A DNA stretch of 64,000 nt, taken from NCBI RefSeq assembly GCF_029872055.1, contig NZ_JARXNQ010000003.1, positions 186,001-250,000 of the forward strand, given 5' to 3'. Shown here one piece after another: positions 31,543 through 40,477 of this stretch (positions are counted from its first letter, which is position 1; each line of letters begins with the position of its first letter). The notes beneath the pieces were generated by a model that saw nothing but the letters and a program-made list of their open reading frames with translations, was not told the origin of the DNA and did no database searches. The translations under genes and the position numbers were made by a program. This DNA comes from Sulfurimonas sp. C5 (GTDB lineage: Bacteria > Campylobacterota > Campylobacteria > Campylobacterales > Sulfurimonadaceae).

Positions 31543-31947
31543 TCAACTTAAAAACGTTAAAATATAATAACGCAAAACTCTCAAACTTCCCGCAATTATA
31601 ACAAACCAAACAAACTTTAGTCTAACAAGCCCTGCAACTAATGTAAGCGGATCGCCAATAATCGGAAGCCAGGATAAGACTAAAGCATAATATCCGTACA
31701 TATGCCCAAAACTATACGATCTTTTTCCTATCTTCGATCTAAATAATTTTTCTTTGGTTTTTGTATAAAGAAAATATCCAAGATAATAATTCACAATGAT
31801 CGCCAGTATATTGCCTATCGAGGCAGATAATAAAGCATTTGCAATCGGCATTCCATTTGAGAGTGCTACTAAAAAAGCAGCTTCAGAAGAAAAAGGGAGA
31901 ATGGTTGCCGCAAAAAAAGCGGCGAAAGCTAAAGAGAGTTCAGCCAT
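31543..31947 (-). CDS. YqaA-like (DedA/VTT-related) small membrane protein
   Basis: 134 residues with about four hydrophobic segments. The Pro-Phe-Ser-Ser-Glu stretch near residue 18 and Gly-Asn-x-x-x-Asn-Tyr-x-Leu-Gly block match YqaA-type members of the SNARE-associated/VTT family. Related DedA proteins move lipids across membranes and support envelope function; whether this short form does so is unknown. It lies 7 nt downstream of the hydroxyacid dehydrogenase, so it is likely at the end of a purT-ddh-yqaA operon. Confidence 0.78.
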   Translation of the reverse strand: MAELSLAFAAFFAATILPFSSEAAFLVALSNGMPIANALLSASIGNILAIIVNYYLGYFLYTKTKEKLFRSKIGKRSYSFGHMYGYYALVLSWLPIIGDPLTLVAGLVRLKFVWFVIIAGSLRVLRYYILTFLS

Positions 31948-31954
31948 AAAAAGT

Positions 31955-32878
31955 TTATAGGCTTACTTCTATATTTTTAATAACACCTGCGATCAGTTCA
32001 TCTCTCGCTTCGACAGATGTCCAAGCGATATGCGGTGTCATATAGAGTCTGTTTTTGTTTTTTACCGCTAGAAGTGGAGATTCACTCGGTAGCGGCTCTT
32101 TTGTAAATACATCAAGTCCAAAATAAAGTTCTTTTTGATCTACAAGCTTTGCTACGGCATCTTCGTTGATAATTCCACCGCGTCCAAGATTTAAAACAAT
32201 TGCGCCCTCTTTACATAATGACAACTGTGTTTCATCCAAAAGATTATTCGTCTGCTCGTTTAATGGTGCATGGATAGTGATAATGTCAGATGTACTCATA
32301 AGAGTCTTTAAGTCAACACTTGTGTACTCGTCATTGTTATTTTTTCCACTTGTTGAAAAGTAATAAACATCTGCTCCGAAACAACTTGCAACTTTGGCAA
32401 CACCGCGTCCTATCTCACCAAGACCAATGATACCCCATTTTTTGTTTTTTACTTCAAAAAATGGACGGCTAACATCTGTAAAAATACCGCTTTGACTGTA
32501 AGTACCGTCTTTCACACTCTCATCATAGTAACGTGAATGTCCCATTAGATAAAACAGCATAGAAAATGTGTGCTGAATTACAGAATCAGTTGAATACCCG
32601 CTAACATTTTTCACTTCAATGCCAAGCTCTTTTGCAGCTTCCAAATCAACATTATTCATTCCCGTCGCAGCAATACAAATCAGTTTGAGATTGTTTGAGT
32701 TTTTCATAATCTCTTTTGTAATCACAACTTTATTTGTCACAATCACATCAGCATCTATTACTCTTTCTTGTGTTTGCTCAGCTGTAGTTTTTTCATACGC
32801 AACTACATCACCGAACTGATTAAAACCACTTAAATCTGTATCTCCAAACGTGATCGTATCAAGCAGAACAATTTTCAT
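31955..32878 (-). CDS. D-2-hydroxyacid dehydrogenase, NAD-dependent
   Basis: 307 residues. Gly-Leu-Gly-Glu-Ile-Gly-Arg-Gly-Val-Ala is the NAD site, and the catalytic set is visible as Arg in Leu-Gly-Arg-Gly-Gly, Glu in the Lys-Glu-Pro-Leu stretch and His in Pro-His-Ile-Ala-Trp. It reduces or oxidises a small 2-hydroxy acid such as lactate, glycerate or hydroxypyruvate; the substrate is not clear from sequence. Its start overlaps the purT stop by one base (TAATG), so expression is coupled. Confidence 0.88.
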   Translation of the reverse strand: MKIVLLDTITFGDTDLSGFNQFGDVVAYEKTTAEQTQERVIDADVIVTNKVVITKEIMKNSNNLKLICIAATGMNNVDLEAAKELGIEVKNVSGYSTDSVIQHTFSMLFYLMGHSRYYDESVKDGTYSQSGIFTDVSRPFFEVKNKKWGIIGLGEIGRGVAKVASCFGADVYYFSTSGKNNNDEYTSVDLKTLMSTSDIITIHAPLNEQTNNLLDETQLSLCKEGAIVLNLGRGGIINEDAVAKLVDQKELYFGLDVFTKEPLPSESPLLAVKNKNRLYMTPHIAWTSVEARDELIAGVIKNIEVSL

Positions 32879-34041
32879 TAGTTGTCTTTTACTTTTTCAA
32901 TAAGTTCTCTTGCTTTTTCAAGTGCTGCATCTACTTTATCGTAAACTAAAGCAACTGCCAAACGGCGACCTTTATGAGCTTCAGGTTTTCCAAACACTCT
33001 TACATAAGAGTTTTCAGAGAATAAAGAATCATCTACATCAATTACTGGCGCATAGTTGTGTAAATTTGTTTTGTAAGCAGCACTTGCACCATCACCATAG
33101 AATGTAAATCCTAAAGGAAGACCTAATACTGCACGTAAATGAAGTGCAAATTCACTTTGACTTTGAGTAATAAGCGTTACCATACCTGTATCGTGTGGAC
33201 GAGGTGAAACTTCTGAGAAATATACTTCATCACCTTTTACAAACAGCTCAACTCCAAACAGTCCTTGACCACCAAGACCATCAGTGATCTCTTTTGCAAT
33301 TTGCTGTGCTTTTTGTTTGGCTACTTCACTCATCTGCATTGGCTGCCAAGAGAATACATAGTCTCCGTCTCTTTGCTCATGTCCGATAGGCTCACAGAAA
33401 ACTGTTTCTTTACCATTACGCGCTGTCAGCATTGTGATCTCGTAATCAAAGTCGATAAACGCTTCAACTATTAGCTCACTTGCATCACCGCGAGCCTCTT
33501 TTGCCATATCCCAAGATTTTGGAATATCAGCAACTGAACGAGCAACAGATTGTCCGTGACCGCTTGAGCTCATAACTGGTTTAATCACACATGGAAATCC
33601 AAGTTCTACTGCAGCTCCCATTAAGCCTTCTTCAGTTGTAACAAATCTGTATGGACCAGTTTTAAGACCTAGTACCTCAGCAGCAAATGTTCTAATGTTT
33701 TTTCTGTTCATTGTTTTTGAAACGGCATTTGCGTTAGGAATAACGTTGTACCCTTTATCTTCTGCTTCAAATAAAGCATCGATTGAAATAGCTTCGATTT
33801 CAGGAAGGATATAGTGTGGTTTTTCACGCTGGATAATCTCTAATACAGCTTCTTTATTTTGCATATCTACAACATAGCTGCGGTGGGCTACTTGATGTGC
33901 AGGAGCATTAGCATATTTGTCAACGGCAATTGTTTCAAGCCCTAACCTTTGAGCTTCAATAACAACTTCTTTACCTAGTTCACCTGAACCTAGTAACATG
34001 ATTTTTTTTGAGTTTGATTTAAGTGGAGCAGAGAATTGCAT
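32878..34041 (-). CDS. purT: Formate-dependent phosphoribosylglycinamide formyltransferase (PurT)
   Basis: 387 residues, full family length. ATP-grasp fold with [10 protein letters not shown] at the N-terminus, [12 protein letters not shown] in the ATP lid region and [11 protein letters not shown] near the end. It uses formate and ATP to formylate GAR in the third step of purine synthesis, removing the need for 10-formyl-THF at this step. First gene of the operon with the hydroxyacid dehydrogenase. Confidence 0.94.
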   Translation of the reverse strand: MQFSAPLKSNSKKIMLLGSGELGKEVVIEAQRLGLETIAVDKYANAPAHQVAHRSYVVDMQNKEAVLEIIQREKPHYILPEIEAISIDALFEAEDKGYNVIPNANAVSKTMNRKNIRTFAAEVLGLKTGPYRFVTTEEGLMGAAVELGFPCVIKPVMSSSGHGQSVARSVADIPKSWDMAKEARGDASELIVEAFIDFDYEITMLTARNGKETVFCEPIGHEQRDGDYVFSWQPMQMSEVAKQKAQQIAKEITDGLGGQGLFGVELFVKGDEVYFSEVSPRPHDTGMVTLITQSQSEFALHLRAVLGLPLGFTFYGDGASAAYKTNLHNYAPVIDVDDSLFSENSYVRVFGKPEAHKGRRLAVALVYDKVDAALEKARELIEKVKDN

Positions 34042-34095
34042 CGATATAATCCCTTCGTTTTTTATTGAAGAAATTATATCAAATTTGAATTAAAA

Positions 34096-36210
34096 TTAGT
34101 TTTTGAGCCCTATAAGCGTTTGAAGAAGTTGATCAGAAGTAGTAATCGTTTTACCATTGGCTTGGAAACCGCGTTGTACAATGATCAGCTGAGTTAGTGC
34201 ACGTGAAAGGTCAACATTTGATGCCTCTAGTGCAGCTGACTGGATAAATCCACGTCCTGCCGTTGCAGCAGTACCAATGATTGGATCTCCAGAGTTTGCC
34301 GTTTGAATAAATACATTCCCACCTTCAGTCGAAAGACCTTCGTTATTTGTAAATTTAGCCATAGCAATTTGTGCAAGACCAAATGAACGACCATTTGAGA
34401 ATGACCCGATTAGCGTACCTGATTGATCGATTCTGATACCAACTAAATCTCCACCAGTATAACCATCTTGCGAAATCCCTGATGTAGATGACTTACTATC
34501 AAAACTTGTCATACCGTCAAACTTATTCGCAGTACCGAAAGATAAAGTAATCTGTTGGTCAGGTGCTGAACCGTTATTTGCCGTAAATGAAATATTTGGC
34601 GGCGTATACGTCGCAAGTGATCCATCATTGTTAAATCTGATAGAACCTTTTTTCTCAAAAGTTGGTGCTACGGTATCGATCGTTGCAGGTTCTGGAACAG
34701 TGATCGTTACCGCCCATGTACTACCTGTTGCCGTATCAAGTGCCGTTTTTCTGAACTCCATTCTCAGTGTGTGTTTTGAACCTAAAGAATCAAATACGTC
34801 AATAGAACTAGAATGTGTTGCAGCATTAAATGATTGAGAAAATGATTTTCCTGCAGTACCCGCTTGAAGTACTGTATTCATAGCTTCCATATTTCTTGTA
34901 AAACGAGTATTTTCAGTCACACCACCGCCTGAAAGACCTGTAACTTTTAAGTTAATGTTATAACTCGTAGCATCAGGGTTTGTCAGTTCCAGCTTACCTT
35001 GATCATTGACAATTACAGAAATATTTGCAGCACCTGGTACAGCAACTTCAGCTTGTGCTTGATTCTCTAAAGCTTCACGGAGTGATGCAATAGTAGTAAA
35101 CTCTTTATCTGCACCTGCTGCAGTAGTCGGACCTGCAGGATTATAAGTATATCTATATGCAGTTGTAGATGTCGTACCTGCAGCAAAACCAGGACTACCT
35201 GTTACAGCACTAATGTTTATATTATGTGATGCAGCAGCATTACTGTTGTCGTTTGTTAGTACAATTTGGTCTAAAGCGTCTACAGTAGCCGTTACCCCTG
35301 TAACAGATGAAATTGCATTAATAGCAGCAGCTTCAATTGCAGCATTTTGTGTAGCAGTATTAGCTGCTAGCAATGTAAAGTTAGCTGTTTTTGTCGTTCC
35401 ATCATCTAGAGTAAATGTAATGCTTGAAGGAGTATCTGCACCTAAAGCAACACCTGACTGAATAGGGGCACTAGTCGTTGTCGATGCTATAAAAGATGCC
35501 CAAATACCTTGACCAGATTGAAGAGAAAATGCTTCACCTACTTCGTTAAACATAACCCCAAGATCACCAGATTCAATTGGATAACCGTTAGCATCTACCG
35601 CCGGTGTAGTACCTGTTGTACCACTTGCCACCTGATATGCAGGAGAATAACTCTCAACAAGAGGCCCAGAATTCAGATTTGCCTTCAGTACAACTTCTTG
35701 CGTTGCATTTGCAGGAGTTGTAAGTCCAGGTGGGATATTGATGTTTTCAATTGGTGCAGTAGAATCAACTTTTCCAGTTACTGGATCACGAAGCCACCCT
35801 TGAGCAATAAAACCGTTGTTGTCAACGAAGTTTCCACCTGCATCAAATTTAAAGTCTCCCGCACGAGTATACTTATAAGTGTTCCCGCCATCTGGAGAGA
35901 TAATAAAGAAACCATCTCCCTGAATAGCAACGTCTGTATTTTTATCAGAGTTTTGTACAGAACCTTGAGCAAAAATTCTCGTCATTGAATTTACTGTTGA
36001 TCCAAGACCTACTTGAACAGGGTTTTTCCCTCCAAGCTGTCCTTGAGGAGCAGTAGCAATAGCTTTTGTTTGTGCTAACAAATCAGAAAAATTTGCACGA
36101 GAATACTTAAAACCTACAGTATTAACGTTAGCAATATTGTTTGACTCAACATCCATCGCAACTTGATGGGATTGAAGTCCTGATACGCCGGAAAAAAGTG
36201 ATTTTAACAT
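34096..36210 (-). CDS. flgE: Flagellar hook protein FlgE
   Basis: 704 residues. The N-terminus (Ser-Gly-Val-Ser-Gly-Leu-Gln-Ser-His-Gln, Ser-Asn-Asn-Ile-Ala-Asn-Val-Asn-Thr-Val-Gly-Phe-Lys) and the C-terminus (Ala-Leu-Thr-Gln-Leu-Ile-Ile-Val-Gln-Arg-Gly-Phe-Gln-Ala-Asn) are conserved and form the helical core of the hook. The central 150-500 region is Ser/Thr/Ala-rich and variable, giving surface domains larger than the ~400 residues of enteric FlgE, as in Campylobacter and Helicobacter. The product polymerises outside the cell under the FlgD cap. Its own sigma-54 promoter lies 42-70 nt upstream. Confidence 0.95.
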   Translation of the reverse strand: MLKSLFSGVSGLQSHQVAMDVESNNIANVNTVGFKYSRANFSDLLAQTKAIATAPQGQLGGKNPVQVGLGSTVNSMTRIFAQGSVQNSDKNTDVAIQGDGFFIISPDGGNTYKYTRAGDFKFDAGGNFVDNNGFIAQGWLRDPVTGKVDSTAPIENINIPPGLTTPANATQEVVLKANLNSGPLVESYSPAYQVASGTTGTTPAVDANGYPIESGDLGVMFNEVGEAFSLQSGQGIWASFIASTTTSAPIQSGVALGADTPSSITFTLDDGTTKTANFTLLAANTATQNAAIEAAAINAISSVTGVTATVDALDQIVLTNDNSNAAASHNINISAVTGSPGFAAGTTSTTAYRYTYNPAGPTTAAGADKEFTTIASLREALENQAQAEVAVPGAANISVIVNDQGKLELTNPDATSYNINLKVTGLSGGGVTENTRFTRNMEAMNTVLQAGTAGKSFSQSFNAATHSSSIDVFDSLGSKHTLRMEFRKTALDTATGSTWAVTITVPEPATIDTVAPTFEKKGSIRFNNDGSLATYTPPNISFTANNGSAPDQQITLSFGTANKFDGMTSFDSKSSTSGISQDGYTGGDLVGIRIDQSGTLIGSFSNGRSFGLAQIAMAKFTNNEGLSTEGGNVFIQTANSGDPIIGTAATAGRGFIQSAALEASNVDLSRALTQLIIVQRGFQANGKTITTSDQLLQTLIGLKN

Positions 36211-36263
36211 ATCAAATCCTTTACAATCTATCTATTCAAGATAGAGTTAGTAAAGGAGTTAAA

Positions 36264-36279
36264 GCATAAAGTGTTCCAA
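36264..36279 (-). promoter_or_regulatory. Sigma-54 promoter of flgE
   Basis: Minus-strand TTGGAACACTTTATGC: GG at 36277-36276 and GC at 36265-36264 separated by exactly 10 nt (-24/-12 elements). RpoN control of hook genes is established in Campylobacterota. Confidence 0.8.
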
Positions 36280-36294
36280 CTTTTTTTATTGAGG

Positions 36295-37554
36295 TTAAGC
36301 ACCCATATTTAGGGCTTTTTGAATCATCTGATCAGCAGTTGTAATAGATTTTGAATTTGCATCATAGGCACGTTGTAGTACGATTAGCTCAGTAAGTCCG
36401 CTAGCCATATCATAGTTAGCACTTTCTAGTCTGAAGTTTTGAATATTTGTTCCGATAATATTATTTCCGTCTGCATCTTTATAGAAAAATGCTTTTCCAC
36501 TGTTAGCACTCTCTTCAAAACGTGTTCCGCTTACACGGTTAAGACCTTGTTCATTTTGAAAATGAAAAACTGCAATTTTACCTACACTGCTTTGTTTACC
36601 GTTTGTAAATGTTGCAAGAACTTCTCCATTTTGTGAAATCGAGTATCCCTGTAAATCACCACCAATTGTTCCATCAGCCAAACTTGAACCAGACACTAAA
36701 GGGACATCCATAGACACCATACCATCATAACCGCTACCAAGATTGATAGCAATCGTCGAACCGTTATTATTAATTGAAGTCAATGTGTTTGATGCAAGGG
36801 CACCTTTACCGTCAAACGTTACTTCACCTGAAGCTGTCGAATAGACTGTCGTACCATCTAAACTCTCAACTGTTGCTCTCACATCATACTGTGATCCAGG
36901 AGGTGTTTGTACAGCTTTTTTTGTAAACTCCAAACGGAGATGATTTCTGTTATTTTGAGAATCTACAACACTCGCTCCAACCGTTACAGGCTCATACCCA
37001 ACACCCACATTGGCAATAAATTTTGCTGTTGTTGTCGGTTCAGGAGGATATGTCAAGTTTTTTGGAAAACGAAGTTTTTCAACACTGTTCACATCACCTA
37101 GAGCTACTTCTGCAAGAATGGAAGTCAAAACATTGTCTGCACTAATGTTATTGCCCATAGTCCCAAGAACATGTAAACCATCATTTGTTACAAGATCTGC
37201 ATTTGCATCTATATTGAATCCACCGTCTCTTGTATAAATAGTGTTACTATCACCACGGACACCAAACCAACCTTCACCAAGTATAGCCAAATCTGTACTG
37301 CGATCTGAAAGTGCCAAAGTACCTTGTTCAGTAGACATTGCAGTTGCCTGCATTCTTACACCGTATCCTACACTTTGGGGAGAAACAGTAGAAGTTGCAC
37401 CAGCCAATGCTTCTTCAAATAATGAAGCATACTCGGCATTATATGCACGATAACCTGTTGTCGATATATTTGCAATATTATTAGAAACTACATCTATACC
37501 CGCAGAGTAGTTTTTAAGTCCAGAAATTCCGGTATAAAAGGCTTGTGTCATCAT
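36295..37554 (-). CDS. flgE2: Second hook/basal-body protein of the FlgE family (FlgE2-like)
   Basis: 419 residues. The same rod/hook N- and C-terminal helices occur as in flgE (Gly-Ile-Ser-Gly-Leu-Lys, Ser-Asn-Asn-Ile-Ala-Asn-Ile-Ser-Thr-Thr-Gly-Tyr; Leu-Thr-Glu-Leu-Ile-Val-Leu-Gln-Arg-Ala-Tyr-Asp-Ala-Asn). It is shorter than the main hook protein and follows flgD, matching the fliK-flgD-flgE2 order known in H. pylori. It may form a hook-proximal segment or a variant hook. It starts from adjacent ATGATG after GAGGTAAAA. Confidence 0.88.
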   Translation of the reverse strand: MMTQAFYTGISGLKNYSAGIDVVSNNIANISTTGYRAYNAEYASLFEEALAGATSTVSPQSVGYGVRMQATAMSTEQGTLALSDRSTDLAILGEGWFGVRGDSNTIYTRDGGFNIDANADLVTNDGLHVLGTMGNNISADNVLTSILAEVALGDVNSVEKLRFPKNLTYPPEPTTTAKFIANVGVGYEPVTVGASVVDSQNNRNHLRLEFTKKAVQTPPGSQYDVRATVESLDGTTVYSTASGEVTFDGKGALASNTLTSINNNGSTIAINLGSGYDGMVSMDVPLVSGSSLADGTIGGDLQGYSISQNGEVLATFTNGKQSSVGKIAVFHFQNEQGLNRVSGTRFEESANSGKAFFYKDADGNNIIGTNIQNFRLESANYDMASGLTELIVLQRAYDANSKSITTADQMIQKALNMGA

Positions 37555-37567
37555 GGGATTTTACCTC

Positions 37568-38236
37568 TTAATATACTTCCACAACACTATCAAGCGGTAC
37601 ATAACTCGAACCAACTTTTACATAAGTACTTCCTTGATCAAATCTTACTGATTCAATTGGATAAGCACCTAAACGTGTTGTTTGATTATTACCGTTTGAG
37701 TCACTATAACGTGCACTCACATGATAAATTCCACTCTCAGCAGCTTCGCCAGCTGTAGTCATCCCGTCCCAGTCAAAAGAGTATACACCTGAAGGGTTTG
37801 TACCAACATCAATACTCCCTATAACATTTCCGTTACTATCACTAATATCAACTACACCTTGTTGAATATCATTTGGAAAATATACTTCAAAAGTTGATGT
37901 GCTTCCTTTATCGTGAGCAATAGCGTCACTTCCAAGGTCAGCTGTTTTACCGATTGCTGCGATAGTTGAGAATTGTTGTGCATTACCTAAAGATTTAGTA
38001 AGGTTCTCTAGAGCTGTTTTTGTATTATCCGATGCTTCAAGTGCCGCCAGTTGGGAAGTTTGCGTTAAAATCTTCTCGGTATCCATAGGCTCTGTAGGAT
38101 CTTGGTATTGCAGTTGCACTAAAAGCAGTTTCATAAAGTCATCTTTTCCTAGTGCAGTTTTGTTCTCAACTGCAGCAGTCGTATCTGCTACAGTTCCGTA
38201 TGTTGCTACATTTTCTCCATAAGCATTAATTGCCAT
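37568..38236 (-). CDS. flgD: Flagellar hook assembly cap protein FlgD
   Basis: 222 residues. The N-terminal Phe-Met-Lys-Leu-Leu-Leu-Val-Gln-Leu-Gln-Tyr-Gln-Asp-Pro block is the FlgD signature. The C-terminal half contains the FlgD Ig-like region ending in Gly-Ile-Tyr-His-Val-Ser-Ala. FlgD caps the growing hook and is discarded on completion. It is exported through the flagellar type III system. It lies 10 nt after fliK and 13 nt before flgE2. Confidence 0.92.
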   Translation of the reverse strand: MAINAYGENVATYGTVADTTAAVENKTALGKDDFMKLLLVQLQYQDPTEPMDTEKILTQTSQLAALEASDNTKTALENLTKSLGNAQQFSTIAAIGKTADLGSDAIAHDKGSTSTFEVYFPNDIQQGVVDISDSNGNVIGSIDVGTNPSGVYSFDWDGMTTAGEAAESGIYHVSARYSDSNGNNQTTRLGAYPIESVRFDQGSTYVKVGSSYVPLDSVVEVY

Positions 38237-38246
38237 GACTTATCCT

Positions 38247-39707
38247 TTATGCATAATTAGGAACTACAATCTCTAAGGAGTTTACAATCTCCTCATTTGT
38301 GTCCTCATTTTGAAAATAACCGTACTCTTCTTGAGCATTTTGACGGTTATGTTGTTGCTGGTGAGCGTGCGATCCAGCACCGCTTTGGTCACCTTGCGAC
38401 ATATTACTAAAGTTCAATGAAGCATTTTGTATTCCACTATTGTTTAACTGTACTTTTAAGTCATTGGCATTCATTGCCAGAGTATTAATAGCAGCATTGT
38501 TGGAACTCAAATTAATATGTAAGTTTTTACCGCGTTGTATTACTGTTAGATCAATCTCTCCAAGCTTTTGAGGGTTTAGTTGTACCTTTACTCTTGTAAA
38601 CGGTGGCTTATACTCTTCAATAGCCTGTTTAACATCTTGTGAAAGATATTTGATCATCTGTTTTGCTTCATTTATCTTCACTTCAAAGCTATCTGTTTTT
38701 TGTACATGCATGTCTGATTTAGCTTCAGTATGATTATGCACTACATTCTCACCTTTTAAAAGAGAATCTAAATTCTCATCGGCATCTGTTTTTGCCTGTG
38801 GAGCTATAACTCTGGCTGTTGCTACAGAGAAATCTGCCGTTAAATTTGTCTCATTTTTACGTACTTTTTCTCCACGTAATAGTAACTCCAAAGTATTTTG
38901 TGTTTTTTGCTTTTGTGTTTTATCGATCTCATTACCAACTTTCACATTTACAAGCTGTTGTGTAGTGATTTCAACCGGTTTTGTCTGTGTTTTGAATAGA
39001 GGTGTTTGTTGTACCTGTACAGGTTTCTCTTCAGTTTTTACTTGTTGTTTTACTTGTGGCTGTTCTTTGAGTTCAACTTCATTATTTTTTTGTACAGCTT
39101 TTTTCACAACTTTTTCAGATTTTATCTCTAAATCCTTTTCAAGCTTAACAATTGTTTTGAGTTCCTCTTTTGGCAGCTTTGGAGTAATACTTTGTTTTAC
39201 CTCTTCAAGGGTAACTTTTGACACATCAATACCAAACTTTTGTGCTACTTGTACCAAACCTTTTAAAGTTTTTGGTAATGATGCTATTTCACTCTTTTTA
39301 AACCCTTCGAGTGAAATGATTTTATTTTTGAGATACTGTTTTGCTTCTTTGATAATTACTTTAAGTTCAGAAACTGTTTTATCCTCTGTTAGTTGAGGAT
39401 TAAGTTCTAAAGGTTTTACTTCATTTTTCGGTGTTTGAATCTCTTCATCTTTTAATAAAGAGAGTATCGATGATGCTGTTGAAGAGTGTTTTGTGTCTTT
39501 AGTGTTTTGCTCTGTCACATTATCTTTTAAAGAGAGAACAAGAGTGCCATTTTGCGGTAATTTCAAATCTTTGTCCTGATCCGTAATTCCGCTGAGCAAC
39601 GAAGCAAAAGAGAGAGTACTAGGCAATTTATCTTGCTGCGAATCTTGTGAAGATAAAACTAGTTTTGACGGTGTTTTAGTATCAGCTTTTAATTCTAAAC
39701 CTATCAT
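38247..39707 (-). CDS. fliK: Flagellar hook-length control protein FliK
   Basis: 486 residues. The long N-terminal part is Lys/Glu/Gln/Thr-rich and low in hydrophobics, expected for a disordered ruler. The C-terminal Flg_hook domain is recognisable (Val-Gln-Leu-Asn-Pro-Gln-Lys-Leu-Gly-Glu-Ile-Asp-Leu). The domain is followed by a His/Gln-rich segment. FliK measures hook length and switches export specificity through FlhB. First gene of the hook operon, 25-40 nt after a sigma-54 promoter. Confidence 0.88.
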   Translation of the reverse strand: MIGLELKADTKTPSKLVLSSQDSQQDKLPSTLSFASLLSGITDQDKDLKLPQNGTLVLSLKDNVTEQNTKDTKHSSTASSILSLLKDEEIQTPKNEVKPLELNPQLTEDKTVSELKVIIKEAKQYLKNKIISLEGFKKSEIASLPKTLKGLVQVAQKFGIDVSKVTLEEVKQSITPKLPKEELKTIVKLEKDLEIKSEKVVKKAVQKNNEVELKEQPQVKQQVKTEEKPVQVQQTPLFKTQTKPVEITTQQLVNVKVGNEIDKTQKQKTQNTLELLLRGEKVRKNETNLTADFSVATARVIAPQAKTDADENLDSLLKGENVVHNHTEAKSDMHVQKTDSFEVKINEAKQMIKYLSQDVKQAIEEYKPPFTRVKVQLNPQKLGEIDLTVIQRGKNLHINLSSNNAAINTLAMNANDLKVQLNNSGIQNASLNFSNMSQGDQSGAGSHAHQQQHNRQNAQEEYGYFQNEDTNEEIVNSLEIVVPNYA

Positions 39708-39743
39708 TATCTCTCTCCGTTTATGGGAATTTGATAAAATATA

Positions 39744-39759
39744 GCATTTAGTGTTCCAA
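39744..39759 (-). promoter_or_regulatory. Sigma-54 promoter of the fliK-flgD-flgE2 operon
   Basis: Minus-strand TTGGAACACTAAATGC, GG-N10-GC, 13 of 16 bases identical to the flgE promoter at 36264-36279, with the core TTGGAACACT fully shared. Confidence 0.8.
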
Positions 39760-39797
39760 AAACTTAAATTGTATTTGAATAGGCCGATATAGAAGAG

Positions 39798-40028
39798 ATG
39801 ATAAAACTTTTACTTTTTTTACTCCCGATAGCACTGTTTTCCGAGAAGATCTACGAAACGACTTTCACACAGGAAAATAAAAAAGCGATGAATAATCCTA
39901 AAATAAAATGTAGAATGGTATGCGATAAAAAACTTTATAGACAACAAGAGATCTCAGAAGCTATCTCTTTTTATAAAAGTTCAAAAAGATATACGTTTAC
40001 CCAAAACGGCTTTAGCCCCTTTGAGTAA
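39798..40028 (+). CDS. Small secreted protein, unknown function
   Basis: 76 residues with a hydrophobic N-terminus (Ile-Lys-Leu-Leu-Leu-Phe-Leu-Leu-Pro-Ile) that looks like a signal peptide ending near Phe-Ser. The mature part is basic and has two Cys (near 38 and 42). It is divergent from fliK, and its 3' end overlaps the convergent gene at 40012 by 17 nt. I recognise no family. Support: ribosome-like AGAAGAG, signal peptide, and it is the only good frame. Confidence 0.6.
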   Translation: MIKLLLFLLPIALFSEKIYETTFTQENKKAMNNPKIKCRMVCDKKLYRQQEISEAISFYKSSKRYTFTQNGFSPFE

Positions 40029-40431
40029 GTTCATTTAAACAAACGAGATCGTTTGATAAAACTCTGCTTGCAGAATGTTGTATCTCTGCCAATAATTCCT
40101 GTGGATTCTCTCCATCAGAAGGATAACTAGCCATTACAGAAGGCAACTCGACATTAAAAAAAGCCTCAAACAGACCTCTCACACTTTGTGCACCGAATTG
40201 ATCTGTATACGGTAGAACAAAGAAATAATCATTTACATAATTGACAACAGAATCAGAATTGCGAAGTGTCTTTGCCAAAGATTTTTCAACTACTTCTAAA
40301 TTTAGTCCGCCAAAGTCACAATAAAGTATTGTAAAACGCTCTGCACGATTTTCATCTAACCTATCTGCTATTCCAATATTCAAATCAATAAGTTGTTCAA
40401 AATTATCGAATGAGAAATGAATACCTGCCAT
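40012..40431 (-). CDS. Degenerate GGDEF-like domain protein
   Basis: 139 residues. The middle Asp-Ser-Val-Val-Asn-Tyr-Val-Asn-Asp-Tyr-Phe-Phe-Val-Leu-Pro aligns with the strand-turn-strand at the GGDEF site, but the GG(D/E)EF residues are absent. The later Ala-Ser-Tyr-Pro-Ser-Asp-Gly-Glu-Asn matches a common GGDEF C-terminal block. A non-catalytic remnant, perhaps a binding or scaffold protein. Fold call is tentative. GGTGAT precedes the ATG. It is next to the hook genes, which may or may not be meaningful. Confidence 0.6.
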   Translation of the reverse strand: MAGIHFSFDNFEQLIDLNIGIADRLDENRAERFTILYCDFGGLNLEVVEKSLAKTLRNSDSVVNYVNDYFFVLPYTDQFGAQSVRGLFEAFFNVELPSVMASYPSDGENPQELLAEIQHSASRVLSNDLVCLNELTQRG

Positions 40432-40477
40432 CTATATCACCTTTATTTTTTAATATAAAAACAGTATAGCACAAATA

